This document shows positions 35,257-44,262 of a DNA stretch of 64,000 nucleotides, in pieces (position 1 is the first letter of the stretch; each line of letters begins with the position of its first letter). Both the position numbers and the translations under genes were made by a program. Location: the NCBI RefSeq assembly GCF_042677005.1, contig NZ_JBHTIF010000001.1, forward strand, positions 2,294,001-2,358,000, written 5' to 3'. The notes under the pieces are model-generated. The model saw nothing but the letters and a program-made list of their open reading frames with translations, was not told the origin of the DNA and made no database searches. Source of the DNA: Lysobacter_I brunescens (lineage in GTDB: Bacteria; Pseudomonadota; Gammaproteobacteria; Xanthomonadales; Xanthomonadaceae).

Positions 35257-37335
35257 CCGCACCGTGTCCCGTGCGGCATCCAGCGAGAAATGCGCGGCGA
35301 CGCTGTGCAGGCCGTTGCGCGACAGCGTGGTCCACAGGGCTTCGTCGCGATACAGGCGCACCACGGCGTCGGCGAAGGCGTCGGGGGTGTCGCCGACGAG
35401 GACATCCTCACCGTCGCGCAGGTGCATGCCTTCGACGGCGCAGGCGGTGGCGACGACGGGCTGGCCGTGGGCCATGCTCAGGTTGACCTTGCCCTTGACG
35501 CCGGCGCCGTAGCGCAGCGGGGCTACGGCGATGCGGCAGCCGTCCATGTACGGGTCGATGTCGGCGACGTGGCCGTGGATGATCACGCCGGGCACGGCGG
35601 CGAGTGCCTGGATGTCCGGCGGCGTGTGGCTGCCGATGCAGTGGAACTGCAGGTCGGGCAGGCGTTCGCGGATGCGCGGGAAGGCCTCGCGGACGAACCA
35701 CAGCACGGCGTCGACGTTGGGCGGATGGCGGAAGCCGCCGACGAACACGAGATCGTGGCGATCGGCGAACGGCTTGCCCGCGCCGGCGACGCGGTGCAGG
35801 TTCGAGAGGATGTCGACCGTTGCCGATGGCGCATCGGTGTGCAATAGGGTGCGTTCGACCTCGCTGACCACCAGGGTGGCGTCGCATTTCGCGATCACGC
35901 CCAGTTCCAGCGCGCGGGTGCGCTCGGCCGCGCGCGCCAGTGCGGCGTCGCCCGCGACCTCGGCGCCGCGTCGTTCGCGCAGGTAGTGCAGGTCGACGGT
36001 ATCGAAGATCAACCGTGCCTGCGGCGCGTGCGCGCGGATCAGCGGAATGAATTCGCTGGCGACGTAGTGGCGGCTCACCATCACTGCATCGAAACGATGG
36101 CCGTGCTCGCGCAGCCAGGCCGGCGCGCGCGCAGCGAAGGGGGCGTGCCAGGTTTCGACGCCCATCCGCTGCAACTGCGTGGCGTAGGGTTCGACGCGAT
36201 GCCGGTCGGCGGGCATGAACACCACGTGCGCGCCTTCCTCGCGCAGCAGGCGCATCAGGTTCACGAGACGCAGCGAACCGGAATCGTGGTCCGGGCGCGG
36301 CGTCTGTGCGTCGATGACCAGGATCTGCTTCTGACGCCGGTGCAGCAGGGAGGGCGTCGGCACTGTGTGTGCGGGCAGGTGCGCGGCGAGCGCGTCGGCG
36401 CGATGGGCGGCGAAGGTCTCGCGGTTGCGCACCTGGTAGGCCTTCATGCCGACGCTGGTGTCGGTGCCGGCGGTGCCGCCTTCGACGTGGATGACCCGCG
36501 ATGCGGGTTGGTAGACCACGCGATGCCCGGCGGCGCGGACGGCGAAGGCGAGGTCGGTGTCTTCGTAATAGGCCGGCGCGTAGCGCGTATCGAAGCCGCC
36601 GAGTGCGGTGAACAGCGCGCTCGGGATCGCGATCGCCGCGCCGCTGGCGTAGTCGCAGTCGCGCAGGTAGGCGAAGCGTGGATCCTCGGGCGATTCGAAC
36701 TTGCCGTAGTTCCAGCCGCTGCCGTCGGCGAAGACCACGCCGCCGGCTTCCTGCAGGCGGCCATCGGGGTAGAGCAGCTGCGCGCCGACCAGACCGGTGC
36801 CCGGTTCCTGGGCGAAGGTGTCAAGCAATGCCTCCAGCCAGCCCGGCTGCGGCACGGTGTCGTTGTTCAGGAAGACGAGATGCTCGCCGCGCGCCAGCGA
36901 GGCGCCATCGTTGCAGGCGGCGATGAAGCCGCCGTTCACGGTGCGGCGGTGGTAGCGCACGCCGTCGACGCGGGGCAGGGCGTCGCCGGTTTCGTCGCGG
37001 CTGCCGTCGTCGACCACGATCACCTCGAAAGGCGTGGCCGGCGGATGCGCCGCCAGCGCGCGGAGGCAGGCGAGGGTGTGGGCGAACTGGTTGTAGACCG
37101 GGACCACGAGGCTCGCGACCGGCGTGTCCGAGGTCGGTACGCTGAACGGGGCGAACGGCGCGGCCTCGGGCAGGTACAGCTGCGACGGTGGCAAGGGCGT
37201 GGCCCGGTGGAACTGCGCCCGGGTCCGGTCCCAGGTGGCGCGCCAGCCGCGCGCGCGCAGGCTGGTCCAGCCGCGCCGCAGCAGCCCGAGGCCGCGCAGG
37301 AACATGAACCGCAGGTCGGCGGGCGAAACGGGCAT
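35236..37335 (-). CDS. two-domain glycosyltransferase (GT2 + GT4-like)
   Basis: A 699-residue cytoplasmic protein with two enzyme domains. The N-terminal GT2 domain (about 70-330) has VPVYN, VVDDGSRDET (residues 107-116), FLNNDTVPQPG and YYEDTDLAF, the acidic residues for nucleotide-sugar and metal. The C-terminal domain (about 345-699) is GT-B like: FVGGFRHPPNVDAV and MAHGQPVVATACAVEG near the end. Such proteins build O-antigen, capsule or lipid-linked glycans. It is a single gene between PBP1b (divergent) and a convergent TPR gene; no polysaccharide cluster is nearby, so the pathway is open. Confidence 0.9.
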   Translation of the reverse strand: MPVSPADLRFMFLRGLGLLRRGWTSLRARGWRATWDRTRAQFHRATPLPPSQLYLPEAAPFAPFSVPTSDTPVASLVVPVYNQFAHTLACLRALAAHPPATPFEVIVVDDGSRDETGDALPRVDGVRYHRRTVNGGFIAACNDGASLARGEHLVFLNNDTVPQPGWLEALLDTFAQEPGTGLVGAQLLYPDGRLQEAGGVVFADGSGWNYGKFESPEDPRFAYLRDCDYASGAAIAIPSALFTALGGFDTRYAPAYYEDTDLAFAVRAAGHRVVYQPASRVIHVEGGTAGTDTSVGMKAYQVRNRETFAAHRADALAAHLPAHTVPTPSLLHRRQKQILVIDAQTPRPDHDSGSLRLVNLMRLLREEGAHVVFMPADRHRVEPYATQLQRMGVETWHAPFAARAPAWLREHGHRFDAVMVSRHYVASEFIPLIRAHAPQARLIFDTVDLHYLRERRGAEVAGDAALARAAERTRALELGVIAKCDATLVVSEVERTLLHTDAPSATVDILSNLHRVAGAGKPFADRHDLVFVGGFRHPPNVDAVLWFVREAFPRIRERLPDLQFHCIGSHTPPDIQALAAVPGVIIHGHVADIDPYMDGCRIAVAPLRYGAGVKGKVNLSMAHGQPVVATACAVEGMHLRDGEDVLVGDTPDAFADAVVRLYRDEALWTTLSRNGLHSVAAHFSLDAARDTVRRVFLSS

Positions 37336-37461
37336 CCGGGTGGGGCTCCTGCGGGGCGGTGGCGTGGGTGACGATGGGCCCGGGTGGCCGTTGCCGGCAC
37401 CCTGCTAGACTCGGTCGGCATTTTCGCATCATCGCTCAGCAAACAGCCGACTCCCGACCGA

Positions 37462-39912
37462 ATGGCACGAAACGAAGACCTCGACGACGATCTCGACGAC
37501 GACCTCCCCGAAGACGAGGACGACGACGCGGGCGCTGCACCCGGCTGGCGACGCCGGCTCCTGCGCTGGACGGCCGTGGTCGTCGCGGTGGGCCTGGGCT
37601 TCCTGATTCCCTACACGCTGTACCTGAACCACCAGGTCACGGTGCGCTTCGGCGAGTTGCGCTGGCAGCTGCCGACCCGCGTCTATGCCCGCCCGCTGGT
37701 ACTCGCACCGGGCGTCGCGATGGACGCGCGCACGCTGAAGACCGAACTCGACGCCGCGTCCTACCGCGACGATGGCAAGGGCGAGAAGCCCGGCACCTAC
37801 GGCAAGGACGGCAACCGTTGGCGCATCTCCAGCCGAGGCTATCTGGACGTGGATGGCCGCATCGGCCCCAGCAGGATCGAAGCGGTGGTCTCCGGCGGCC
37901 GGGTGCAGTCCGTGCGCGACCTGCAGCGGGGGCGCACGGTGAAGTCGGTGCGCCTCGACCCGGCGCGAATCGCCACGCTCTACGGCCAGAAGCAGGAAGA
38001 GCGCCGCCTGGTGCGGATCAGCGAAGTCCCGCCGATCCTCACCGACACCCTGCAGGCGGTGGAGGACCGTGATTTCGCGCGCCACCACGGCATCGACCCC
38101 AGCGGCATGGCCCGTGCCCTGTTCGTCACGGTGAAGACCGGTGGCGACGTGAAGCAGGGCGCCAGCACGCTGACCCAGCAGCTGGCGCGCTCGGGCCTGC
38201 TGGGCATCGGCAAGGAGCAGACCCTCAGCCGCAAGTTCAACGAAATCCTGTACGCGCTGATCATCGATGCCCGCTACGACAAGGGCGTGATCCTCGAGAC
38301 GTACATGAACCAGGTCGACATCGGCCAGCGCGGTTCGCAGGCGATCCATGGCTTCGCCTCCGGCGCGGAGTTCTATTTCGGCCGTCAGATCGACGACCTC
38401 ACCACCGAGCAGGTTGCGCTGCTGGTCGGCCTGGTGAAGGGCCCGTCCTGGTACAACCCGCGCCGCAACCCCGAGCGCGCGCTCGATCGCCGCAACCTCG
38501 TGCTGAAGAAGATGCTGGAGACCGGCATCATCGACCAGAAGGAATACGACCGCGCGGTGAAGACGCCGCTGGGCGTGACCGAAGTGCCGGGCAGCATGGT
38601 CGCGAACCGCTTCCCGGCCTACGTGGACCTGGTGCGCCGCCAGCTGGCGCGCGACTACTCCGAGGAGGAGCTGTCCGGCGCCGGACTGACCGTGATGACC
38701 GGCATGTCGCCCTCCGCGCAGGCCTACGCCGAGGGCGCGGTGACGCGCACGATGAAGGCGCTGGGCACGAATTCGAAGCGCCCGCCGCTGCAGGCCGGCG
38801 TGGTCGTCACCGACGTGCACACCGGCCAGGTGGTGGCGGTGATCGGCAGCCGCAGCTTCGAGGAGCATGGCTTCAATCGCGCGGTGCAGGCGCAGCGTCC
38901 GGTCGGCTCGCTGCTCAAGCCCTTCGTCTATCTGCTCGCGCTGGCACAGCCGGACAAGTATTCGCTGGCGACGGTGATCGACGATTCGCCGGTGAGCATC
39001 ACCCTGGACAACGGCCGGCGCTGGAACCCCGGCAATTCCGACGGCCGCAGCCACGGCAGCGTGCGGATGATCGATGCGCTGGCGATGTCCTACAACCAGT
39101 CCACGGTCCGCGTGGGCATGGACGTGGGCACCGAGCGCCTGCGCGAGCTGCTGCGCACCGTGGCTGGCATCGACGCCGGCACCAATCCGTCGGTGATCCT
39201 CGGCTCGCTCGACCAGAGTCCGTACGCCATGGCGCAGCTCTACCAGTTCCTGGCGTCCGGCGGCGAGATCCAGCCGCTGCATGCGGTGCGCGGCGTGCTC
39301 GACGGCAACGGCAAGGCGCTGAACCGTTACGACGTGGCGCCCAAGCCCGCGCAGCCCGGCGATGCCGTGGCCGCGCGCCTGGTGACCTCGGCGCTGCAGC
39401 ATGCGGTGACTTCGGGTACCGCGCGGCCGCTGCTCAGCGACGGCCTGGGCCGCCTGCAGCCGGCCGGCAAGACCGGGACGAGCAACGACAGCCGAGACAG
39501 CTGGTTCGCCGGCTGGACTGGCGATCACCTCGCGGTGGTCTGGGTCGGCAACGACCAGAACGCGCCGACCGGCCTGTACGGCGCCACTGGCGCGATGCGC
39601 GTGTGGTCCGGGCTGTTCTCGCGCCTGCCCACCGCGCCGCTGCAGGTCGGCGGCAAGGGCGTCGACTGGGTGTGGATTCGCGGCGACGGCCATGCGACCG
39701 ATCCTGGCTGCCCCGATGCCCGCCGCATCGGCTTCGTCAGCGGCTTCGCGCCGGAATACCAGCCCTGCCTGCTCGCCGAGGAAGGTGAAGTCGAGCCGGG
39801 CACGGAAGGCGAGGAGCGCGGCTTCTGGAGCAAGCTGTTCGGCATCGGCGGCGACAAGGACGACAGCCCGCCGCCGCCCGACAACGCACCGAGCAATCCG
39901 CCCGCACCATGA
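37462..39912 (+). CDS. mrcB: penicillin-binding protein 1B
   Basis: An 816-residue bifunctional peptidoglycan synthase anchored in the inner membrane by one helix (about 34-54) after an acidic cytoplasmic tail. UB2H-like domain at about 65-180; the GT51 domain shows EDRDFARHHG with Glu201 and QGASTLTQQLAR; the transpeptidase domain has SxxK at Ser483-Lys486, SYN at 543-545 and KTG at 670-672. The C-terminus ends in a Pro-rich tail. The ATG at 37462 was chosen as the start of the acidic tail. The stop overlaps the start of a TPR lipoprotein, a probable activator. Confidence 0.97.
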   Translation: MARNEDLDDDLDDDLPEDEDDDAGAAPGWRRRLLRWTAVVVAVGLGFLIPYTLYLNHQVTVRFGELRWQLPTRVYARPLVLAPGVAMDARTLKTELDAASYRDDGKGEKPGTYGKDGNRWRISSRGYLDVDGRIGPSRIEAVVSGGRVQSVRDLQRGRTVKSVRLDPARIATLYGQKQEERRLVRISEVPPILTDTLQAVEDRDFARHHGIDPSGMARALFVTVKTGGDVKQGASTLTQQLARSGLLGIGKEQTLSRKFNEILYALIIDARYDKGVILETYMNQVDIGQRGSQAIHGFASGAEFYFGRQIDDLTTEQVALLVGLVKGPSWYNPRRNPERALDRRNLVLKKMLETGIIDQKEYDRAVKTPLGVTEVPGSMVANRFPAYVDLVRRQLARDYSEEELSGAGLTVMTGMSPSAQAYAEGAVTRTMKALGTNSKRPPLQAGVVVTDVHTGQVVAVIGSRSFEEHGFNRAVQAQRPVGSLLKPFVYLLALAQPDKYSLATVIDDSPVSITLDNGRRWNPGNSDGRSHGSVRMIDALAMSYNQSTVRVGMDVGTERLRELLRTVAGIDAGTNPSVILGSLDQSPYAMAQLYQFLASGGEIQPLHAVRGVLDGNGKALNRYDVAPKPAQPGDAVAARLVTSALQHAVTSGTARPLLSDGLGRLQPAGKTGTSNDSRDSWFAGWTGDHLAVVWVGNDQNAPTGLYGATGAMRVWSGLFSRLPTAPLQVGGKGVDWVWIRGDGHATDPGCPDARRIGFVSGFAPEYQPCLLAEEGEVEPGTEGEERGFWSKLFGIGGDKDDSPPPPDNAPSNPPAP

Positions 39913-40505
39913 GCCTCTCCTTGCGCCATCTTCCTGTCTTCCTCGCCGTTGCCTTGATCGCGAGTGCCTGCGGCACCGCGCCGCCGGTGCAACGCTGGGT
40001 CGGCCCGCCCCCCGAGGCCCTCGTCGCCGAGATCCGCATGGCCGGCAAGGCCGCGCCGGACGAACTCGACGTGCAGCCGCTGCGCGACCCGATGGTCGAG
40101 GACCTGCGCGTGCAGGCCGCCGCTGCCGAACGCGCGCAGCGCCATGCCGATGCCGCCGCCGCGCTCGACAAGGCGCTGTCGATCTCGCCCGACGATCCCG
40201 CGTTGCTCCAGGAGCGCGCCGAAGTCGCGGTGCTGCAGCAGGATCTCGCCCGGGCCGCGACCCTGGCCCGCCGTGCGTTCAACATCGGCGCGAAGGTCGG
40301 CCCGCTGTGCCGTCGCCACTGGGCGACGATCCGCCAGCGCATCGCCCTCGACCTGCGCCTGCTCGATGCCCAGGCGGCGGCCAAGCCGCTGAAGGGAGAG
40401 AAGCTCGACGCGTGGACGCAGGCGAAGACGCGACTGGCGCAGGAAGGCGCCGAGGCCGAGCAGGCGCAGGCCGCCTGCACGCTCACCGGTCCGCCGCGGT
40501 ACTGA
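39909..40505 (+). CDS. TPR lipoprotein next to PBP1b (LpoP-type candidate)
   Basis: A 198-residue lipoprotein with signal MSLSLRHLPVFLAVALIASA and lipobox ASAC, without Asp at +2, so sorting to the outer membrane is expected. A TPR-like part lies at about 75-125 (ADAAAALDKALSISPDDPAL and ATLARRAFNIG), followed by a conserved Cys, RRHWATIRQRI and another helix. Its start overlaps the stop of mrcB (ATGA). In Pseudomonas the TPR lipoprotein LpoP, encoded beside ponB, activates PBP1b; same position and domain make this a likely counterpart, though sequence alone does not prove it. Confidence 0.8.
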   Translation: MSLSLRHLPVFLAVALIASACGTAPPVQRWVGPPPEALVAEIRMAGKAAPDELDVQPLRDPMVEDLRVQAAAAERAQRHADAAAALDKALSISPDDPALLQERAEVAVLQQDLARAATLARRAFNIGAKVGPLCRRHWATIRQRIALDLRLLDAQAAAKPLKGEKLDAWTQAKTRLAQEGAEAEQAQAACTLTGPPRY

Positions 40506-40508
40506 TCG

Positions 40509-42713
40509 ATGCATGACTTCGCTGAAGACGGCGTCCGCAGCGGCGACGATGCGGACGACCGCGATGCCGCATCCCCGCGTTCGGTGTTCGCGCGTGCCGC
40601 GCGCGATGCACTGCGTGAGGGCGGGGCGCTGGCCGAGGCGATCCCGGGCTTCGCGCCGCGCGCACCGCAGCAGCAGCTGTCGATGGCGATCGCCGAGACC
40701 GTCGAGGACCGCGCGGTGCTGCTCGCCGAGGCCGGCACCGGCACCGGCAAGACCTTCGCCTACCTCGTGCCGGCGCTGCTCTCGGGCCTGAAGACCATCG
40801 TCTCGACCGGCACGCGCGCGCTGCAGGACCAGCTCTACCACCGCGACCTGCCGCGCGTCCGCGATGCGCTGGGCAAGGGCGTGAAGACCGCGCTGCTCAA
40901 GGGCCGCGCGAACTACCTGTGCCGCTACCGGCTGGAAAAGAGCAAGGGCGAACCACGCTTCACGACGAAGGAGCAGATCACCCAGTTCCAGCGCATCGTG
41001 CAGTGGAGCGGGCGCACGCGGCTGGGCGATCTCGCCGAACTCGACGCGCTGCCCGAGGATTCGCCGCTGATCCCGATGGTCACTTCGACTACCGACAACT
41101 GTCTCGGCAGCGAATGCCCGTTCTGGGAAGAGTGCTTCGTCGTGCAGGCGCGCCAGCGCGCGCAGGCGGCGGATGTCGTGGTCGTGAATCATCACCTGCT
41201 GCTCGCCGATCTCGCGCTGAAGCAGGAAGGTTTCGGCGAAATCCTCCCGGGCGCGCAGGTGTTCGTGGTCGACGAGGCCCACCAGCTGCCCGAACTCGCC
41301 GCGCAGTTCTTCGGCGAAAGCCTGAGCGCGCGTCCGCTGGTCGAACTCGCGCGCGACGCGCAGGGCGAAGCCAAGTCCGTGACCGGCGCGCTGGCCGTGG
41401 TGCAGGCGCCGTCGCGGGATCTCGAAGAAGCGACGCGCGCGATGCGTGCCGCGATGGAAGGACTGCCGACGCGCGGCACGCGCTGGCGCGCGCTGCAGGA
41501 ACCCGGCGTGTTCGAGGCGCTGTCCGCGCTCGACGACGCGCTGTGCACGTTCATCGATGCGGTCGCGCCGCTGCGCGAGGCCGCGCCCGGCTTCGACGCC
41601 TGCCATGCGCGGGCGGTCGAGCAGCGCGCACGCCTGCTGCGCTGGGCGCCGCCGGATTTCGCGCGTCGCCATCTCGATGCACAGGGCGACGAGGATGCAA
41701 CTGGAACGAACGTCGCGCTGGATCTGCCGGCGACGCAGGTCGTTGAATCGACGCACGACGATGTCGCTCCGCATCTCGATGGCGACCTCGACACCGACAC
41801 CGACGCCAAGAAACTCTGGGACGTGCGCTGGTACGAGCTGTCGCCGCGCGGTTTCCGCTTCCAGCGGACGCCGCTGGATGTCTCCGGCCCGCTGCGCGCG
41901 CACCGCGAGCAGTCGCGTGCGGCCTGGGTGTTCACCTCGGCGACCCTTGCGGTCGCCGGCGGTTTCGATCACATCAGTGAACGCCTCGGCCTCGATGCGC
42001 CGCGCACGCTGATCGCGCCCAGTCCGTTCGACTGGCCGCACCAGGCACTGTGCTACCTGCCGCCGCGCATGCCCGAGCCGAATTCGCGCGACTACACCGC
42101 GGCGGTCATCGATGTCGTGCGCCCCGTGCTCGAAGCCTCGAATGGCCGCGCCTTCGTCCTGTTCGCCTCGCACCGCGCCTTGCGCGAAGCCGCAGACCTG
42201 CTGCGCAGCGACAGCCCGTGGCCGCTGTTCGTGCAGGGCGACGCGCCGCGCTCGGTGCTGTTGCAGCGCTTCCGCGATTCCGGCAACGGCGTGCTGCTCG
42301 GCGCCGCCAGCTTCCGCGAAGGCGTGGACGTGGCCGGCGAGGCGCTCAGCGTGGTCGTGATCGACAAGCTGCCCTTCGCAGCGCCCGACGACCCGGTCTT
42401 CGAAGCGCGGCTCGACGCGATCCGTCGCGACGGCGGCAATCCCTTCCGCGACGAGCAGCTGCCGCAGGCGGTCATCGCGCTCAAGCAGGGCGTCGGTCGC
42501 CTGATCCGTACCGAAACAGACCGCGGCGTGCTGGTGCTGTGCGACCCGCGCCTGATCGGAAAATCCTACGGCCGCACCTTCCTCGACTCGCTGCCGCCGT
42601 TCGCGCGCACGCGCTCGCTCGACGACGTGCGCGCGTTCTTCGCACCGCCCGTCGATGCAACTGCGGGCGATCCGGACCTCGTGCAGACGCCGGCCCCGCC
42701 CGACCTACAATGA
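40509..42713 (+). CDS. DinG/YoaA-type ATP-dependent DNA helicase
   Basis: A 734-residue superfamily 2 helicase of the XPD-like iron-sulfur group. Walker A GTGTGKT is at 76-82, four Cys for a 4Fe-4S cluster at 138, 198, 203 and 209, and the DEAH box at 255-258. Helicase motifs V and VI are GAASFREGVDVAGE and QGVGRLIRTETDRG. It unwinds DNA 5' to 3', and relatives deal with R-loops and replication forks; YoaA works with the HolC clamp-loader subunit. It begins 3 bases after the lipoprotein stop, so it is likely cotranscribed from mrcB to lepB. Confidence 0.94.
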   Translation: MHDFAEDGVRSGDDADDRDAASPRSVFARAARDALREGGALAEAIPGFAPRAPQQQLSMAIAETVEDRAVLLAEAGTGTGKTFAYLVPALLSGLKTIVSTGTRALQDQLYHRDLPRVRDALGKGVKTALLKGRANYLCRYRLEKSKGEPRFTTKEQITQFQRIVQWSGRTRLGDLAELDALPEDSPLIPMVTSTTDNCLGSECPFWEECFVVQARQRAQAADVVVVNHHLLLADLALKQEGFGEILPGAQVFVVDEAHQLPELAAQFFGESLSARPLVELARDAQGEAKSVTGALAVVQAPSRDLEEATRAMRAAMEGLPTRGTRWRALQEPGVFEALSALDDALCTFIDAVAPLREAAPGFDACHARAVEQRARLLRWAPPDFARRHLDAQGDEDATGTNVALDLPATQVVESTHDDVAPHLDGDLDTDTDAKKLWDVRWYELSPRGFRFQRTPLDVSGPLRAHREQSRAAWVFTSATLAVAGGFDHISERLGLDAPRTLIAPSPFDWPHQALCYLPPRMPEPNSRDYTAAVIDVVRPVLEASNGRAFVLFASHRALREAADLLRSDSPWPLFVQGDAPRSVLLQRFRDSGNGVLLGAASFREGVDVAGEALSVVVIDKLPFAAPDDPVFEARLDAIRRDGGNPFRDEQLPQAVIALKQGVGRLIRTETDRGVLVLCDPRLIGKSYGRTFLDSLPPFARTRSLDDVRAFFAPPVDATAGDPDLVQTPAPPDLQ

Positions 42714-42717
42714 CGCC

Positions 42718-43455
42718 ATGAAGCTGCTCGCCTTCGAACTCTCCACCGAAGCCTGCTCCGTCGCCCTCTGGGTCGACGGCGACGTGCGCGAACGCCACGA
42801 GATCGCACCGCGCCGGCACGCCGAACTGGCCCTGCCGTGGGCGGATGCACTGCTCGCCGAGGCCGGGCTGGCGAAATCGCAGCTCGACGCCATCGCCGTC
42901 GGGCGCGGCCCCGGCGCCTTCACCGGTGTCCGCCTGGGCATTTCGATCGCGCAGGGCATCGCGTTGGCGCTGGACCTGCCGGCGCTGCCGGTGTCCACGC
43001 TCGCCGCGCTGGCCATGCGCAGCCTCTCCCTTCCGGCGCACAGCGGTGCCGGCCAGCGCGTCCTCGCCGCGATCGACGCACGCATGCAGGAGGTCTACGC
43101 CGCCTCTTACGTGTTCGACGCCGGCGACGACGGCCTGCTCGTGCCGCGTGCACTCGATGCCGAGCGCGTCCAGCCGCCGGATGCTGTGACGCCGCCGGAC
43201 GACGGCGACGGCTGGCTGGGTGTCGGCACCGGTTTCGCCGCAAAGGCCGGCGCGCTGCGCGAGCGCCTCTGTGCGCGGCTGCATGCGGTCGACGCCGAAG
43301 CCCTGCCGCATGCCGGCGACGTGGCACGACTGGCCCACGTGGCCTGGCAGCGCGGCGAAGCGGTCGCCCCGGACCTGCTGGAACCGGCCTACCTGCGCAA
43401 CAACGTCGCGCTGACCATCGCCGAGCAGCAGGCCCTGCGCGCGTCGCGGGCCTGA
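42718..43455 (+). CDS. tsaB: tRNA threonylcarbamoyladenosine biosynthesis protein TsaB
   Basis: A 245-residue ASKHA-fold protein that forms a dimer with TsaD and works with TsaE in making t6A37 of tRNAs that read ANN codons. The N-terminal MKLLAFELSTEACSVALW, GRGPGAFTGVRLG at about 62-74 and AIDARMQEVYAASY are typical. Length fits gammaproteobacterial members (E. coli 231). Start ATG 42718 is 4 bases after the helicase stop. Expected to be essential and in the cytoplasm. Confidence 0.95.
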   Translation: MKLLAFELSTEACSVALWVDGDVRERHEIAPRRHAELALPWADALLAEAGLAKSQLDAIAVGRGPGAFTGVRLGISIAQGIALALDLPALPVSTLAALAMRSLSLPAHSGAGQRVLAAIDARMQEVYAASYVFDAGDDGLLVPRALDAERVQPPDAVTPPDDGDGWLGVGTGFAAKAGALRERLCARLHAVDAEALPHAGDVARLAHVAWQRGEAVAPDLLEPAYLRNNVALTIAEQQALRASRA

Positions 43456-43542
43456 GTCGCGCGCCGTGGCATAGGCCATCGGTCACAGGAACTCGATGCG
43501 CCCGGTCCGGTCGATTCTTCATCACCTTCCGAGGACATCCCG

Positions 43543-44160
43543 ATGACTGAAACCACCGCCGCCGCCCGGACCACGCCCTGGTGGCGCGGCGAATGGGCCT
43601 CGCTGGTCGCGATGCTGCTGCTCCTGACCTTGGCGCGCACCTCGTTCGCGAACCACTACCAGGTGCCCAGCGGCTCGATGGAGCCGAATCTGATGCCCGG
43701 CGACCGCGTCGTCGTGAACATGATGGCCTACGGCCTGCGCGTACCGTTCACCGACATCGAGCTCTACGATCGCGGCGAGCCCGTGCCCGGCGACATCGTC
43801 GTCTTCAAGTCGCCGGAGGACGGCACGCGGCTGATCAAGCGCGTGGTCGCCATCGGTGGCCAGGCGGTGGCGCTGCACGATGGTCGACTGTGGGTCGACG
43901 GCAAGGCCCTGTTCGATGCCGATGCGACGGATGTCGAGCACTTCGGCGATCGCGCGGTGATGCTGAACCTCGCGCACGGTGGTGGCCCGGACATCGACGG
44001 CCTCGTCATCCCCGAAGGCATGGCCCTGGTGCTCGGCGATCATCGCGGCAACAGCCAGGACGGCCGTTTCTTCGGCCTGGTGCCGATGAAATCGCTGTAC
44101 GCGCGCGCCGAAGCCGTCTACTACCGCAGCGGCGAAGGCTTCGGCTGGACGCGACTGTAA
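43543..44160 (+). CDS. lepB: signal peptidase I
   Basis: A 205-residue inner-membrane serine protease that cuts Sec and Tat signal peptides. One membrane helix at about 18-35 precedes PSGSMEPNLMPGD with catalytic Ser45; RLIKRVVAIGG has the general base Lys99. Domain box E is GDHRGNSQDGRFFG. It is shorter than E. coli LepB because it has one N-terminal helix and a reduced cap; xanthomonads may encode a second, longer one. The ATG at 43543 has GAGGA upstream. The gene is the last of its run, and a palindrome follows. Confidence 0.93.
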   Translation: MTETTAAARTTPWWRGEWASLVAMLLLLTLARTSFANHYQVPSGSMEPNLMPGDRVVVNMMAYGLRVPFTDIELYDRGEPVPGDIVVFKSPEDGTRLIKRVVAIGGQAVALHDGRLWVDGKALFDADATDVEHFGDRAVMLNLAHGGGPDIDGLVIPEGMALVLGDHRGNSQDGRFFGLVPMKSLYARAEAVYYRSGEGFGWTRL

Positions 44161-44170
44161 TCCCGATCCT

Positions 44171-44235
44171 GTAGAGCGGAGCTTGCTCCGCTCAGGCCTT
44201 TCCGGGAGAAGCGAGCGGAGCAAGCTCCGCTCTAC
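44171..44235. repeat. REP-like palindrome, perfect 23-bp arms
   Basis: GTAGAGCGGAGCTTGCTCCG plus CTC (44171-44193) is matched by its exact reverse complement at 44213-44235, with a 19-base loop. Each arm is itself a small hairpin around GGAGCTTGCTCC. It lies 10 bases past lepB and 27 before the convergent tonB-like gene stop and may act as a terminator for both. Confidence 0.85.
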
Positions 44236-44262
44236 GGGACGGCCCCGTTTCTGTCGCTCGAA

